Part shown: positions 25,406 through 34,321 of the stretch, piece after piece
How the letters are laid out: each line of letters opens with the position of its first letter
Numbering within the stretch: the stretch's first letter is position 1
Assembly: GCA_022708055.1 (NCBI GenBank)
Contig: JAKIZK010000015.1
Span: 1 to 35,163 of the forward strand
Reading direction: 5' to 3'
Length of the DNA: 35,163 nt
Origin: Bacteroidota bacterium
GTDB taxonomy: Bacteria; Bacteroidota; Bacteroidia; Chitinophagales; Chitinophagaceae
Made by a program: the position numbers and the translations under genes
Notes under the pieces: generated by a model
Database searches by the model: none
Seen by the model: the letters and a program-made list of their open reading frames with translations, nothing else
Told to the model about the DNA's origin: nothing

Positions 25406-26098
25406 TTATGCAGATTTTTGTTTGCGTGGATTGGTCAGTAATACTTCATCAATTAATCCATATTCTTTTGCTTCAGCAGCCTTCATCCAGTTATCACGGT
25501 CAAAGTCTTTTTCTATCTGTTCAATGGCTTTGCCTGTATGCAAGTGAACGACTTCGTATAATTCCTGTTTCAGTTTGCGAATTTCATTTACCGTGATTTC
25601 TATATCACTTGCTTGTCCGCCAATGGCTCCACTCGGCTGGTGCATCATGATTCGTGAATGTTTCAATGCCGCTCTTTTACCCTTGGTACCTGCTCCTAAA
25701 AGTACACAGGCCATAGAAGCAGCTACGCCAATACAAATAGTAGAAATATCGGGGCTTACAAATTGCATGGTATCATAAACACCTAAACCTGCATATACAC
25801 TGCCGCCGGGGCTGTTGATGTACATATTTATATCTCGAGTACGATCGGTACTATCCAGAAATAATAGTTGTGCCGTTACAATATTAGCAATCTCATCATT
25901 AATGGGATAGCCGAGAAAAATAATACGATCCATCATCAGGCGGCTATACACATCCATAACAGCTATGTTGAGCGAACGCTCTTCAATGATGTTGGGCGTC
26001 ATACCTGTTACCAGATGCGATGCATAACTATGCAATGTATTGCTGGATAGACCACGATGCTTCACAGCGTATTTTTCAAATTCGGAGTTGAAAGACAT
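25406..26098 (-). CDS. clpP: ATP-dependent Clp protease proteolytic subunit ClpP
   Basis: A 230-residue ClpP with triad S128 (A-A-S-M-A-C), H153 (M-M-H-Q-P) and an aspartate near 202 (F-D-R-D-N-W). The N-terminal ~50 residues are longer than in E. coli and probably include a propeptide. The I-G-G-Q-A-S-D-I-E-I segment is canonical. It assembles as two heptameric rings that degrade what ClpX unfolds. Upstream lies trigger factor with its own terminator, and a promoter-like pair precedes this gene, so clpP-clpP seems to be a separate unit within the classical tig-clpP-clpX order. Confidence 0.96.
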   Translation of the reverse strand: MSFNSEFEKYAVKHRGLSSNTLHSYASHLVTGMTPNIIEERSLNIAVMDVYSRLMMDRIIFLGYPINDEIANIVTAQLLFLDSTDRTRDINMYINSPGGSVYAGLGVYDTMQFVSPDISTICIGVAASMACVLLGAGTKGKRAALKHSRIMMHQPSGAIGGQASDIEITVNEIRKLKQELYEVVHLHTGKAIEQIEKDFDRDNWMKAAEAKEYGLIDEVLLTNPRKQKSA

Positions 26099-26175
26099 GA
26101 GTTGTTAATTAATTATGATAAAGGGTTTAGGGTAAAGGGATAAAGTTGTAAGGTTTAAAGTGTTTTGTGATGCAT

Positions 26176-26207
26176 CAAATATCCGTCCAATTGTCAAAAC
26201 CACAAAA
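26176..26207 (-). promoter_or_regulatory. Candidate clpP operon promoter
   Basis: Minus-strand TTTTG (26203-26207) and GATATTTG (26176-26183, one mismatch to TAnnTTTG) separated by 19 nt, the usual Bacteroidota spacing. The leader to the ATG would be about 75 nt and includes the C-rich complement of three GGG runs. Confidence 0.45.
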
Positions 26208-26246
26208 TTGCCGTCATGAATTACAAAAAATAAGACGATTTGACAT

Positions 26247-26276
26247 AAAAAAGGTTCCGACAATGCGAAACCTTTT
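26247..26276 (-). terminator. Intrinsic terminator after tig
   Basis: Minus-strand stem AAAAGGTTTC / GGAACCTTTT (one G-U pair), 8-nt loop and a T-run. It separates trigger factor from clpP transcription. Confidence 0.8.
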
Positions 26277-26298
26277 ATCAATTGCGTAAAAAATTTGA

Positions 26299-27672
26299 TT
26301 AATGATGATGGTGTTGATGCTCTTCTACCATTTTTGAAAAATCATCGGCACTTATATCCACTTCATCCGGCTTTACCTGAGTGGCTGCCCATTCAAATAT
26401 CTTTTGAGTTTGCAAGCGATGGTAGGCGTCCTCTACAAATTTTCTGTCCTTCATCATTTTTTCTACATAGTCGTTTACCCAGGGTTGGTCGTCGCTCAGG
26501 TTGGCACCGCCCATGTAGCTGAATAGCTGATGTTTGGCAAATGCCTTTATTTCATCCGGTGCTACTTCAATATTATTATCACCCACAATCTTTTCGGTGA
26601 TTAATGTCCATTTGAGCTGATTCAAAAACTTAGGAAATTCTTTTTCAACGTCTTCATCTTCCTTCACCACATCGCCCTGCGTTTTTATCCATTTTTTTAA
26701 AAAAGCTTCAGGAAATTCAATATGGGTGTGATCGAGCAATTGATGATAAGCCTGATCGTGAATCTGATTATCGGATTGCGATTTCCAATACTTCTGAATT
26801 TCTTCTTTTATCTTATTGCGAAAGTCTGATTCTGTTTTTACTTCCTGACCGGGATACAGCTGATTATAAAAATCTTCATTTAGTTCTCTTTTTTCTAACT
26901 GACCGATTTTTGTAATCTCAATTGAAAAAGATTTTGAGGCTGCGTTTTCTGTTTCTTTTAATCCCAGATCAGAGATAATCCATTTTCTTTCTTTTTCATC
27001 AAAAGCCTCTTTTAAAGTAGCCATTATTGCATCGCCGTTTTTCTTTCCAATCCAGTTTTTACGAATGGATTCAGCAAAATATTTTACCAATAATGAATTA
27101 TCTTTTGTAATACCGCTTTCTATTTTATTTCCTGCATCGTCCGTTTCAGAAAAAATTACATTGAGCACATTTTCTTCAGAATCAACTGCCTCTAAATCCT
27201 TCATGTTGCCATACCGATTTTGCAGTCTCTCTACTTCACTGTTTATCATTTCGTCGGTAACCGTAACGATATAACGGGTTGTTTTTGCCTTAGCCAAATC
27301 AGCAAGCTGGAATGCCGGCTTCATTCCTATTTCGAAATTGAAACTATAATCAGCAGGATTATTTACATCTAATTGTTTTACATCTGCCTCAACAGGAATA
27401 GGTTGAGCGAAGATTTCAAACTTTTCATTTTGCAAATGACTAATCAATTCACGATCTACTGTTTTTAAAACTTCATCGGTAAACAGAGATGAGCCATACA
27501 TTTTTTTAATAAGTCCGGCCGGAACCATTCCTTTTCTAAAACCGGGAATATTTGCCTTTTTACTGTATTCTTTCAGGGCTTTTTCAAACGAGGGCAGGTA
27601 ATCGGTTTTTTCCAGTTTCACTGTCAGTTTTTCGTGTAGCAGCCCGATGTTTTCTTGTGTAATTGTTGCCAT
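26299..27672 (-). CDS. tig: Trigger factor, with histidine-rich C-terminus
   Basis: A 457-residue chaperone. The ribosome-binding domain has the signature G-F-R-K-G-M-V-P near residue 45; a diverged FKBP-like domain spans about 150-245; the rest is the helical C-terminal cradle. It binds the ribosome exit and protects nascent chains. The last residues are E-E-H-Q-H-H-H-H, a natural histidine tail that could bind metal. It heads the tig-clpP-clpP-clpX block and follows a tRNA-Leu gene on the same strand, 101 nt upstream, from which read-through is possible. Confidence 0.95.
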   Translation of the reverse strand: MATITQENIGLLHEKLTVKLEKTDYLPSFEKALKEYSKKANIPGFRKGMVPAGLIKKMYGSSLFTDEVLKTVDRELISHLQNEKFEIFAQPIPVEADVKQLDVNNPADYSFNFEIGMKPAFQLADLAKAKTTRYIVTVTDEMINSEVERLQNRYGNMKDLEAVDSEENVLNVIFSETDDAGNKIESGITKDNSLLVKYFAESIRKNWIGKKNGDAIMATLKEAFDEKERKWIISDLGLKETENAASKSFSIEITKIGQLEKRELNEDFYNQLYPGQEVKTESDFRNKIKEEIQKYWKSQSDNQIHDQAYHQLLDHTHIEFPEAFLKKWIKTQGDVVKEDEDVEKEFPKFLNQLKWTLITEKIVGDNNIEVAPDEIKAFAKHQLFSYMGGANLSDDQPWVNDYVEKMMKDRKFVEDAYHRLQTQKIFEWAATQVKPDEVDISADDFSKMVEEHQHHHH

Positions 27673-27773
27673 TGCTTTTATTTGAATATTAAATAACGAA
27701 CAAGGAATTAAAAATGATGAAGGGGAAATTGAAAATTCTTAATTCCCTGTTCTTCTGTCCGATATTTGAAGTG

Positions 27774-27855
27774 TCCGGATGGAGGGACTCGAACCCCCAC
27801 ACCTTGCGGCATCAGATCCTAAGTCTGACGTGTCTACCAATTTCACCACATCCGG
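27774..27855 (-). tRNA. tRNA-Leu (anticodon UAG)
   Basis: An 82-nt type II tRNA. The acceptor stem CCGGATG/CATCCGG is perfect, the anticodon loop is C-T-T-A-G-G-A on a TCAGA/TCTGA stem giving anticodon TAG, the variable arm is long (T-G-C-C-G-C-A-A-G-G-T), and the T-loop reads TTCGAGT. Discriminator A is present; the CCA end is not encoded. It reads CUA and other CUN leucine codons. Confidence 0.96.
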
Positions 27856-27878
27856 TTTCGCTTTGATAAAACGGGCTG

Positions 27879-27886
27879 CAAAGGTA
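27879..27886 (-). promoter_or_regulatory. Candidate -7 promoter box for tRNA-Leu
   Basis: Minus-strand TACCTTTG followed by C, an exact TAnnTTTG match 24 nt before the mature tRNA 5' end; the -33 element is weak. Confidence 0.55.
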
Positions 27887-28104
27887 GGGCATTTATCTAT
27901 TAAATTGTATAGAAAATTGATTAATGTCATTTATATGAAAATTTTAAAATTCCAATCTAAAAAAATGTAAGTTTGACCAACCGACCTATCCCTGTAATCA
28001 ATTCAATATACTTCTGCTATTCCTTAGAAAATCCTTTGTTCATTCATCAATATTGATGGCTGAATCGCATTTTTTGTAATTTTTTATAAACCAAAACTAT
28101 CGTA

Positions 28105-30366
28105 ATGAAAAAGCTTGGATTGCTTTTTTGCGGGATTTTTTCGTATGCTGTTTTATTCGGCCAAAATCCGGCAACTACAATTGTTCTTGCCAATAAGAAC
28201 ATTAACCTGCCTTGCGGTACTTCTTGTACCAGCATTAGTGCACAAGTACCACATTTAAAACAAACTGATGATTATGTACTCACTCGTCCGGCTTATGTAC
28301 CATTCGCTTATACTTCGGCTACTGCTACTGAGCTTACATCTACTTATACTGATGATGTTTTCAGTTCGCTGATAACAATGCCATTTAATTTTTGTTTCTA
28401 TGGCAATAGTTACGTTTCTGTAGTAATCGGGTCAAACAATATCATGACCTTTGATGCTACCAATGCGGGGCTTGCCAATTCGTGGCCACTTACCTCCAGT
28501 GGCGGATCGGGTACTCCTGTTCCTATTCCTTATGCAGGGGGCACACAAGGAAGTTCTTTTTCCACTTATTATCCCAAAGCCTCAATTATGGGGCCTTACT
28601 ACGATATTTATCCTACCAATAATGCCGGCGGGCAACGAAAAATTGAATGGAGAGTAGAGGGCATTGCACCACAAAGAAGATTTATTGCCAGTTATAATAG
28701 TGTGCCTCTTTTCAGTTGCACTTCATTATTAAACACCACACAAATGGTGATATATGAAAGTACCGGTGTGGTTGAAATTTATGTAAAAGATAAGCCTACC
28801 TGTAATACCTGGAACTCAGGTCTTTCCATTTTGGGCATTCAAAATTTTAACCGGGATAAAGCGGTGGCTGCCGAAGGAAAGAATTGCACCAACTGGGGTG
28901 GCACAGCCATTGATTCTTGTTATCGTTTTATTCCATCTGCAGGTGCATCACGTTTTATTAATGCCGAGTTATTGATTAATGGTACTGTGGTAGCTACTTC
29001 TACACCTACCGATACAAGTACAGTAGCTCCCGGCGTATTAAATATCAATTTTCCAAATGTGTGCCCTACAGGCGACAGCACAGCTTATGTTTTTCGTGTA
29101 AACTATTCATCGTGTCCTACGGGCGGGGCCAATGCAGTGTTTGTAGATACTGTGTATGTAAAAAAATCGGGAATTCCTACTGTTACGGTTTCAAAAACAG
29201 ATGCTAACTGTACGACAAACGGAAGTATTACTGTAACGGCTACCGGTACGGGAGCTCCTTTTGAATATAGTATAGATGGCGGCACCACCTGGCAGCCTTC
29301 AAATATTTTTAGTAATCTGTTACCCGGCACTTATAATGTGAAGGCAAGGTCTATTGCGCTGCAATGTGCTTCGGGAACACAACAGGTAGTTATTTCAATG
29401 ATAAATACACTGAGCATGTCGGTTGTAAAACAAGATGCTAATTGTACCGGTGGAGCGATAAACATTACGGCAACAGGAGGCACAACACCATATCAATACA
29501 GCATTAACGGAGGTTCCAGCTTTCAATCAACCGCAACATTTACAGGATTGGCAGCAGGTACTTATAATGTACAAGTAAAAGATGCTGCAGGTTGTACGGC
29601 AAACCATCAGGTTGTGCTCAGCTTCTCCAGCAATCTTACTATGAGTGCTGATGAGCAAACGAGTGTATGCTATGGAGGCTCATATACGCCCAACTTTACA
29701 AGCAATGGTGCCAGCTTTAGTTGGTCGCCTGCTACGGGAGTAAGCAATCCGAATATTTTAAATCCGGTATTGAGTCCAACATCCACAACCACCTATACGG
29801 TAACCGCTACATTGGGTACCTGTACCTTGCAACGTACAGTCGTTGTAACCATATTTCCTGGCGTTACCGTAAATGCCGGACCAGATGCCACAATATTCTC
29901 AGGAGATGTGTATCAGATGCTGGCAAGTGGTTCTTCCGGCACTTATTTGTGGACACCATCAACCGGCTTAAGTAGTTCCAATATTCTGAATCCAACGGCT
30001 ACACCTGCAAGTACTACTAACTATACATTGCGAATAACCAATGCGCAAGGATGTACGGGTACTGATGATATGTTGCTGACCGTAGTACCCTACTGTGTAA
30101 AGCCAATGGAAGCTTTTTCGCCCAATGGTGATGGTATTAATGATTTATGGCTGATAACCAATGGCAACTGCCTGGCAAAAGCAAAAGCAGAAGTATTTAA
30201 CCGATATGGATCAAAAGTGTTTGAATCCAACGATTATAAAAATAACTGGAATGGCTTTTATAAAGGTAAACCCTTGCCCGACGGCACTTATTATTATGTA
30301 ATCAAATACCAGTTGATCAATGGAAGAGAGGTAATACTAAAAGGCAGCCTCACCATACTACGTTAA
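28105..30366 (+). CDS. Secreted adhesin-like protein with SprB-type repeats and CHU_C domain
   Basis: A 753-residue exported protein: signal peptide (residues 1-20, ending V-L-F-G-Q); an N-terminal beta-rich domain at about 50-290 with F-N-F-C-F-Y-G-N and several cysteines; two SprB-like repeats at about 359-435 and 437-510 (K-x-D-A-N-C-T, Y-S-I-D/N-G-G, L-x-P/A-G-T-Y-N-V); two related Ig/PKD-like units at about 512-588 and 589-660 (each with W-S/T-P and N-I-L-N-P); and a C-terminal gliding-type CHU_C domain from ~662 (S-P-N-G-D-G-I-N-D, W-N-G, P-D-G-T-Y-Y-Y). The last marks it as a type IX secretion cargo with type B sorting signal. It is 34 nt before its probable helper porin. Confidence 0.92.
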   Translation: MKKLGLLFCGIFSYAVLFGQNPATTIVLANKNINLPCGTSCTSISAQVPHLKQTDDYVLTRPAYVPFAYTSATATELTSTYTDDVFSSLITMPFNFCFYGNSYVSVVIGSNNIMTFDATNAGLANSWPLTSSGGSGTPVPIPYAGGTQGSSFSTYYPKASIMGPYYDIYPTNNAGGQRKIEWRVEGIAPQRRFIASYNSVPLFSCTSLLNTTQMVIYESTGVVEIYVKDKPTCNTWNSGLSILGIQNFNRDKAVAAEGKNCTNWGGTAIDSCYRFIPSAGASRFINAELLINGTVVATSTPTDTSTVAPGVLNINFPNVCPTGDSTAYVFRVNYSSCPTGGANAVFVDTVYVKKSGIPTVTVSKTDANCTTNGSITVTATGTGAPFEYSIDGGTTWQPSNIFSNLLPGTYNVKARSIALQCASGTQQVVISMINTLSMSVVKQDANCTGGAINITATGGTTPYQYSINGGSSFQSTATFTGLAAGTYNVQVKDAAGCTANHQVVLSFSSNLTMSADEQTSVCYGGSYTPNFTSNGASFSWSPATGVSNPNILNPVLSPTSTTTYTVTATLGTCTLQRTVVVTIFPGVTVNAGPDATIFSGDVYQMLASGSSGTYLWTPSTGLSSSNILNPTATPASTTNYTLRITNAQGCTGTDDMLLTVVPYCVKPMEAFSPNGDGINDLWLITNGNCLAKAKAEVFNRYGSKVFESNDYKNNWNGFYKGKPLPDGTYYYVIKYQLINGREVILKGSLTILR

Positions 30367-30400
30367 ACATTAATCATCAGAAATTCTAAATATTAATAAA

Positions 30401-31300
30401 ATGAAACGCAATATATTTTTTGCAATGGGTCTTATGGTAGCCGGCAGTGCCTTTACTCAGCAGTTGACGACAGCATCCTTATACGACCAACACGGTTTTT
30501 TACATAATGCTGCCACCGTAGGAGGTGCCAAACATGGAGTGGTAGGAGCATCTTATCGTACGATGTGGAGTGGCATTGATGGAGCACCACAAACTACTGT
30601 GGTGTATGGTTCAGCATTTATCCCCAAAATAAAACTGGGATTGGGGGGCTACTTGTATAATGATGTAACGGGCCCTACTAAACGTACTGGCCTGCAAATG
30701 GCTTATGCTTATCATATTCCTATGAAGCATGCCGCCAGTTTTTCAATAGGAATTGAAGGCCGGCTACAGCAATTTTCAATTGATAAAGCAAAACTGCAAC
30801 AATCATTGGGTAGCAATGATCCTGTATTGGCAGGTGATTCAAAACGATTTAAAGGCGATGCGGGTTTGGGAATTGCTTATAATAGTAAAAAACTAAATGC
30901 AGGAATTTCAGTAAGCCAGTTAATACAATCAAAATTAGATTTTTACAATGGGAATCTTACACGCAATGAAGAGGCCCGATTGTATCGGCATTATTATCTG
31001 CATGGCTCATATAGCTGGGATGTTGATGGCAGTACGAAGATTATTCCCAACCTGTTGTTTATTTACCTGCCCAATGCGCCACTTGAGTTTCAAGGAGGAG
31101 CAAGGGTAGAGCATAAGGAAATATTTTGGTGGGGCGTGGCATTGAGAGCCCGGCAAAGCTGGATGCTGTCGGCCGGTGTGCATATTCAAAAGAAATTTAC
31201 TATAGGTTACTGCTTTGATATTTACAGCACACCTTTAAGTGTGTACGACAAGGGGTCCAATGCACATGAAATCATGCTGCGTTATGATTTTCTGAAATAA
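30401..31300 (+). CDS. PorP/SprF-family type IX secretion membrane protein
   Basis: A 299-residue protein with signal peptide (up to S-A-F-T-Q-Q) and outer-membrane beta-strand pattern ending in Y-D-F-L-K. The opening after cleavage, a Y-D-Q-H-G-F-L-H-N-A-A-T-V-G-G segment followed by V-V-G-A-S-Y-R-T-M-W-S-G-I-D-G-A-P-Q-T, is the PorP/SprF hallmark. SprF-like proteins help secretion of type B cargo encoded next to them, so this one likely serves the adhesin in front of it. The gene ends in a strong terminator, making the two a compact operon. Confidence 0.94.
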   Translation: MKRNIFFAMGLMVAGSAFTQQLTTASLYDQHGFLHNAATVGGAKHGVVGASYRTMWSGIDGAPQTTVVYGSAFIPKIKLGLGGYLYNDVTGPTKRTGLQMAYAYHIPMKHAASFSIGIEGRLQQFSIDKAKLQQSLGSNDPVLAGDSKRFKGDAGLGIAYNSKKLNAGISVSQLIQSKLDFYNGNLTRNEEARLYRHYYLHGSYSWDVDGSTKIIPNLLFIYLPNAPLEFQGGARVEHKEIFWWGVALRARQSWMLSAGVHIQKKFTIGYCFDIYSTPLSVYDKGSNAHEIMLRYDFLK

Positions 31301-31320
31301 CTTTTATCATTTATTACATT

Positions 31321-31353
31321 GGGGCAAAGAAGATTTTTCTTTGTCCCTTTTTT
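31321..31353 (+). terminator. Intrinsic terminator of the adhesin-porin operon
   Basis: 11-bp stem GGGGCAAAGAA / TTCTTTGTCCC with one G-U pair, loop GATTT, followed by six T. Confidence 0.9.
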
Positions 31354-31410
31354 ATTTTAGTTCAACCTTACTTTTTGCCCCCACCAAAAAAATCATTAAA
31401 TTCGTATGCT

Positions 31411-33657
31411 ATGGATGCCGTTGCCCATATTCCCCGTTACAATCTAAATGAAGAGGATGAGAAAAAGCTAATCCTTCGGGAATATCGTTCCTTATTAAAA
31501 GCGCTGAAATCCAAACTAAAACCCGGAGATAAGAATCTGGTTCGGGTTGCATTTGAAATGGCAGCTGAAGCGCATAAAACCATGCGTCGCAAAAGTGGTG
31601 AACCTTATATTTTACATCCTATTGCAGTCGCCAAAATTTGTGTTCAGGAAATAGGACTGGGCGTAAGATCTACAATTTGCTCTCTACTACACGATACCGT
31701 AGAAGATACCGACATTACTCTGGATGATGTGCAAAGAGAATTTGGTACCGAAATAACAAAAATTGTAGATGGCCTTACTAAAATCTCAAATATCATTGAT
31801 GTAAATGCTTCACAACAAGCGGAGAACTTTAAAAAAATTCTGCTTACACTTACGGATGATCCCCGTGTGATACTTATCAAACTGGCAGACAGGCTGCACA
31901 ATATGCGTACGCTGGATAGTATGAAGCGGGAGAAGCAATTGAAAATTTCATCTGAAACGGTTTATGTATATGCGCCACTGGCTCATCGAATGGGGTTGTA
32001 TAACATTAAAACCGAAATGGAAGACCTGGCTATGAAGTATATGGAGCCGGATGTGTATAAAGATATTGCCCGCAAACTGGCGGAAACAAAAAAGGAAAGA
32101 ACAAAATTTATCAATGAGTTTATCAAACCTTTAAAAGATAAAATTGAAAAGGCGGGCGTTAATGCAGAAATCTATGGACGGCCCAAAAGCATACATTCCA
32201 TCTGGAATAAAATGAAGAAGAAGGCTGTTGATTTTGAAGAGGTTTACGATTTATTTGCGATTAGAATCATTTTGGATTCGCCCCCTGAAAAGGAAAAAGA
32301 AGATTGCTGGAAAGTTTATTCTTTAATTACTGATGAATACAATCCTTCGCCGGAGCGGCTGCGTGACTGGCTGAGCAACCCCAAAGCCAACGGATACGAG
32401 GCGCTGCACACTACTGTAATGAGTGGATATGGTAAATGGGTAGAAGTGCAAATCAGAACAAAAAGAATGAATGAGATTGCTGAAAAAGGACTGGCTGCTC
32501 ACTGGAAATATAAAGAAGGAAAAGTAGAAGAAAACAGATTTGATAAATGGTTTCAACAGATACGAGAAGTAATGAGCAGCCAGGAAACGGACAGTATTGA
32601 CTTTCTTCAGGATTTTAAAACCAGTTTTCTTGCCGATGAAATTTATGTTTATACGCCAAAGGGAGATGTAAAAATGCTGCCGGTGGGTTCTACGGCACTG
32701 GATTTTGCATTTGCCATTCACAGTGCCATTGGCGCCAAAACGATTGGCGCAAAAGTGAATCATAAGCTGGTGCCCATCAGTCATAAACTGCACAGTGGCG
32801 ATCAGGTAGAAATTATTACCAGCAATAAACAAAAAGCATCTGAAGACTGGTTGAAATTTGTTGTAACATCAAAAGCCAAAGGCAGAATCAGAGATTCTTT
32901 AAAAGAAGAAAAAAGGCTGGTGGCTGATGAGGGTAAGTATGCTTTGCAACGAAAATTAGAAGGTATAGATGCACACTTTTCGCAACTGAACTTAGATGAA
33001 CTCATGCAATGGTATAAACAACCATCGCATGTAGATTTGTTTTATCAGGTTGCCATTAAAAATATTGACCTGCGGGATTTAAAGAAAGAATATGTAACGG
33101 GAGGCAAAATAGAATTTCCCAAACCGGTAAAACCTGTACAGGAAAAACCGGAGTTTATTCCCCACCACCAGTTGGCCGAAAGAAAGGATACGGAGCTGGT
33201 CATTTTTGGCGAAAGCAGTGATAAGATTGTATATAACCTGGCCAATTGCTGCAAACCCATTCCGGGCGATGATGTATTTGGATTTGTAACAACGGGGAAG
33301 GGATTGACGATACACCGTACCAATTGCCCCAATGCTACCAAGCTACTATCCAACTATGGGCATCGTGTTGTAAAAACTAAGTGGGCAAAGAACAAGGAAA
33401 TTTCTTTTCTTACCGGAGTTAAAATTGTGGGAATGGATGATGTGGGTGTGGTAAATAAAATCACCAACCTGATATCGGGTGAGTTGAAGATTAATATTTC
33501 GGCATTGACCATCGAAGCTAAAGAAGGCCTTTTTATGGGCAATATCCGCTTGTATGTACACGACAAAGAAGAACTGGACGAACTGGTACAGCGGCTGCAA
33601 AATATGCAGGGCATAGAATCGGTTGAAAGATATGATACGGAAGAGAAACCTGTTTAA
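31411..33657 (+). CDS. Bifunctional (p)ppGpp synthetase/hydrolase (Rel/SpoT)
   Basis: A 748-residue long RSH protein. The hydrolase domain has the H-D pair at 94-95 in L-L-H-D-T-V-E-D-T; the synthetase domain (about 255-365) keeps Y-G-R-P-K-S-I-H-S-I, F-A-I-R-I-I, G-Y-E-A-L-H-T and the V-E-V-Q-I-R-T segment; a TGS domain follows at about 410-470, then a cysteine-containing region (N-C-C-K-P-I-P-G-D, T-N-C-P-N) and a C-terminal ACT domain at ~665-740. Both activities appear intact, so it sets stringent-response alarmone levels on the ribosome. I choose ATG 31411 over an upstream TTG, which would overlap a proline/lysine-rich non-conserved stretch. Confidence 0.95.
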   Translation: MDAVAHIPRYNLNEEDEKKLILREYRSLLKALKSKLKPGDKNLVRVAFEMAAEAHKTMRRKSGEPYILHPIAVAKICVQEIGLGVRSTICSLLHDTVEDTDITLDDVQREFGTEITKIVDGLTKISNIIDVNASQQAENFKKILLTLTDDPRVILIKLADRLHNMRTLDSMKREKQLKISSETVYVYAPLAHRMGLYNIKTEMEDLAMKYMEPDVYKDIARKLAETKKERTKFINEFIKPLKDKIEKAGVNAEIYGRPKSIHSIWNKMKKKAVDFEEVYDLFAIRIILDSPPEKEKEDCWKVYSLITDEYNPSPERLRDWLSNPKANGYEALHTTVMSGYGKWVEVQIRTKRMNEIAEKGLAAHWKYKEGKVEENRFDKWFQQIREVMSSQETDSIDFLQDFKTSFLADEIYVYTPKGDVKMLPVGSTALDFAFAIHSAIGAKTIGAKVNHKLVPISHKLHSGDQVEIITSNKQKASEDWLKFVVTSKAKGRIRDSLKEEKRLVADEGKYALQRKLEGIDAHFSQLNLDELMQWYKQPSHVDLFYQVAIKNIDLRDLKKEYVTGGKIEFPKPVKPVQEKPEFIPHHQLAERKDTELVIFGESSDKIVYNLANCCKPIPGDDVFGFVTTGKGLTIHRTNCPNATKLLSNYGHRVVKTKWAKNKEISFLTGVKIVGMDDVGVVNKITNLISGELKINISALTIEAKEGLFMGNIRLYVHDKEELDELVQRLQNMQGIESVERYDTEEKPV

Positions 33658-33661
33658 TTCT

Positions 33662-33949
33662 TTATTTCAACTGATTATCCAAAAGTTTTTCAATCGAATT
33701 CAGGCCTTCCGTAATATTCTCCTTTTTTACACCTGCTGCCATCGCCACATTTTGCTCAGTTGCAAACCAAATAAGTACCATGCTGATGTAATCCTGCATA
33801 TCCTTACCGGCAAACTGCGATTTAAATTCCAGTATTTTATCGTTAATGGTTTTAAGGGTTTTGCGTACTACTTCTTCATCTTTAGGTTCTATTTTTATAC
33901 GAAATGTACGATCACCTATAAGGGCTGATATGGCAATTAATTCACTCAT
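33662..33949 (-). CDS. zapA: Cell division protein ZapA
   Basis: A 95-residue ZapA: N-terminal I-A-I-S-A-L-I-G-D-R-T-F-R-I-K-I followed by a helical region (K-T-I-N-D-K-I-L-E-F, then K-D-M-Q-D-Y-I-S-M-V-L-I-W-F-A) and a coiled-coil tail. It crosslinks FtsZ filaments at the septum. It is convergent with the Rel/SpoT gene (4 nt apart), and in the same direction as the coiled-coil gene and pheT, from which it is separated by an opposite-strand gene. Confidence 0.9.
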   Translation of the reverse strand: MSELIAISALIGDRTFRIKIEPKDEEVVRKTLKTINDKILEFKSQFAGKDMQDYISMVLIWFATEQNVAMAAGVKKENITEGLNSIEKLLDNQLK

Positions 33950-34066
33950 TTGTTTGATATTTTAAATCTATTTCCTATTTTCGGCATCCCCTTGAATGCT
34001 ACAGGCCGCCACCTTCTGAAAAATTTTTAATAAAGTTACCTGAGGAAAACGAAAAAACGTTTGCCT

Positions 34067-34321
34067 ATGCTTGCCAAAATTAAGTCATCTGTGTTTATAG
34101 ATGCTCTAAAACTGGAGCTTCAAGTACCTACGGGCTGCTGTGTGCGGGGTGTACTGCGTGATGATGCCGGCATGGTTTGCCGCACCATCAAAAAAGAAGT
34201 AAAAAAGGACAAAGAAGAATTTACGTTAAACGATCTTAATGATCTGCCTTATGGGCGTTATACATTGGAACTTTCTGAAGGAAGCGATGAAATGCGGATG
34301 CAATTGGTAAAACGAGTGTAA
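34067..34321 (+). CDS. Hypothetical 84-residue protein
   Basis: I do not recognise it. The product has no signal peptide; a beta-rich pattern (V-F-I-D-A-L-K-L-E-L-Q-V-P, C-C-V-R-G-V-L-R-D-D) leads to a lysine-rich turn and the closing L-P-Y-G-R-Y-T-L-E-L, which resembles the last strands of a small Ig-like or sorting-domain fold. It has three cysteines. The start is ATG at 34067; an in-frame TTG two codons upstream is less likely. It runs against its neighbours, and its stop directly touches that of the coiled-coil gene (TAATTA, 34319-34324). Confidence 0.6.
   Translation: MLAKIKSSVFIDALKLELQVPTGCCVRGVLRDDAGMVCRTIKKEVKKDKEEFTLNDLNDLPYGRYTLELSEGSDEMRMQLVKRV

Noticed and set aside
33950-34066. 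Structured RNA such as 6S RNA beside zapA
   Set aside because: The zapA-6S neighbourhood known from Proteobacteria prompted a look; the minus strand has a short G/C-rich core but I could not draw a long hairpin with a central bubble.
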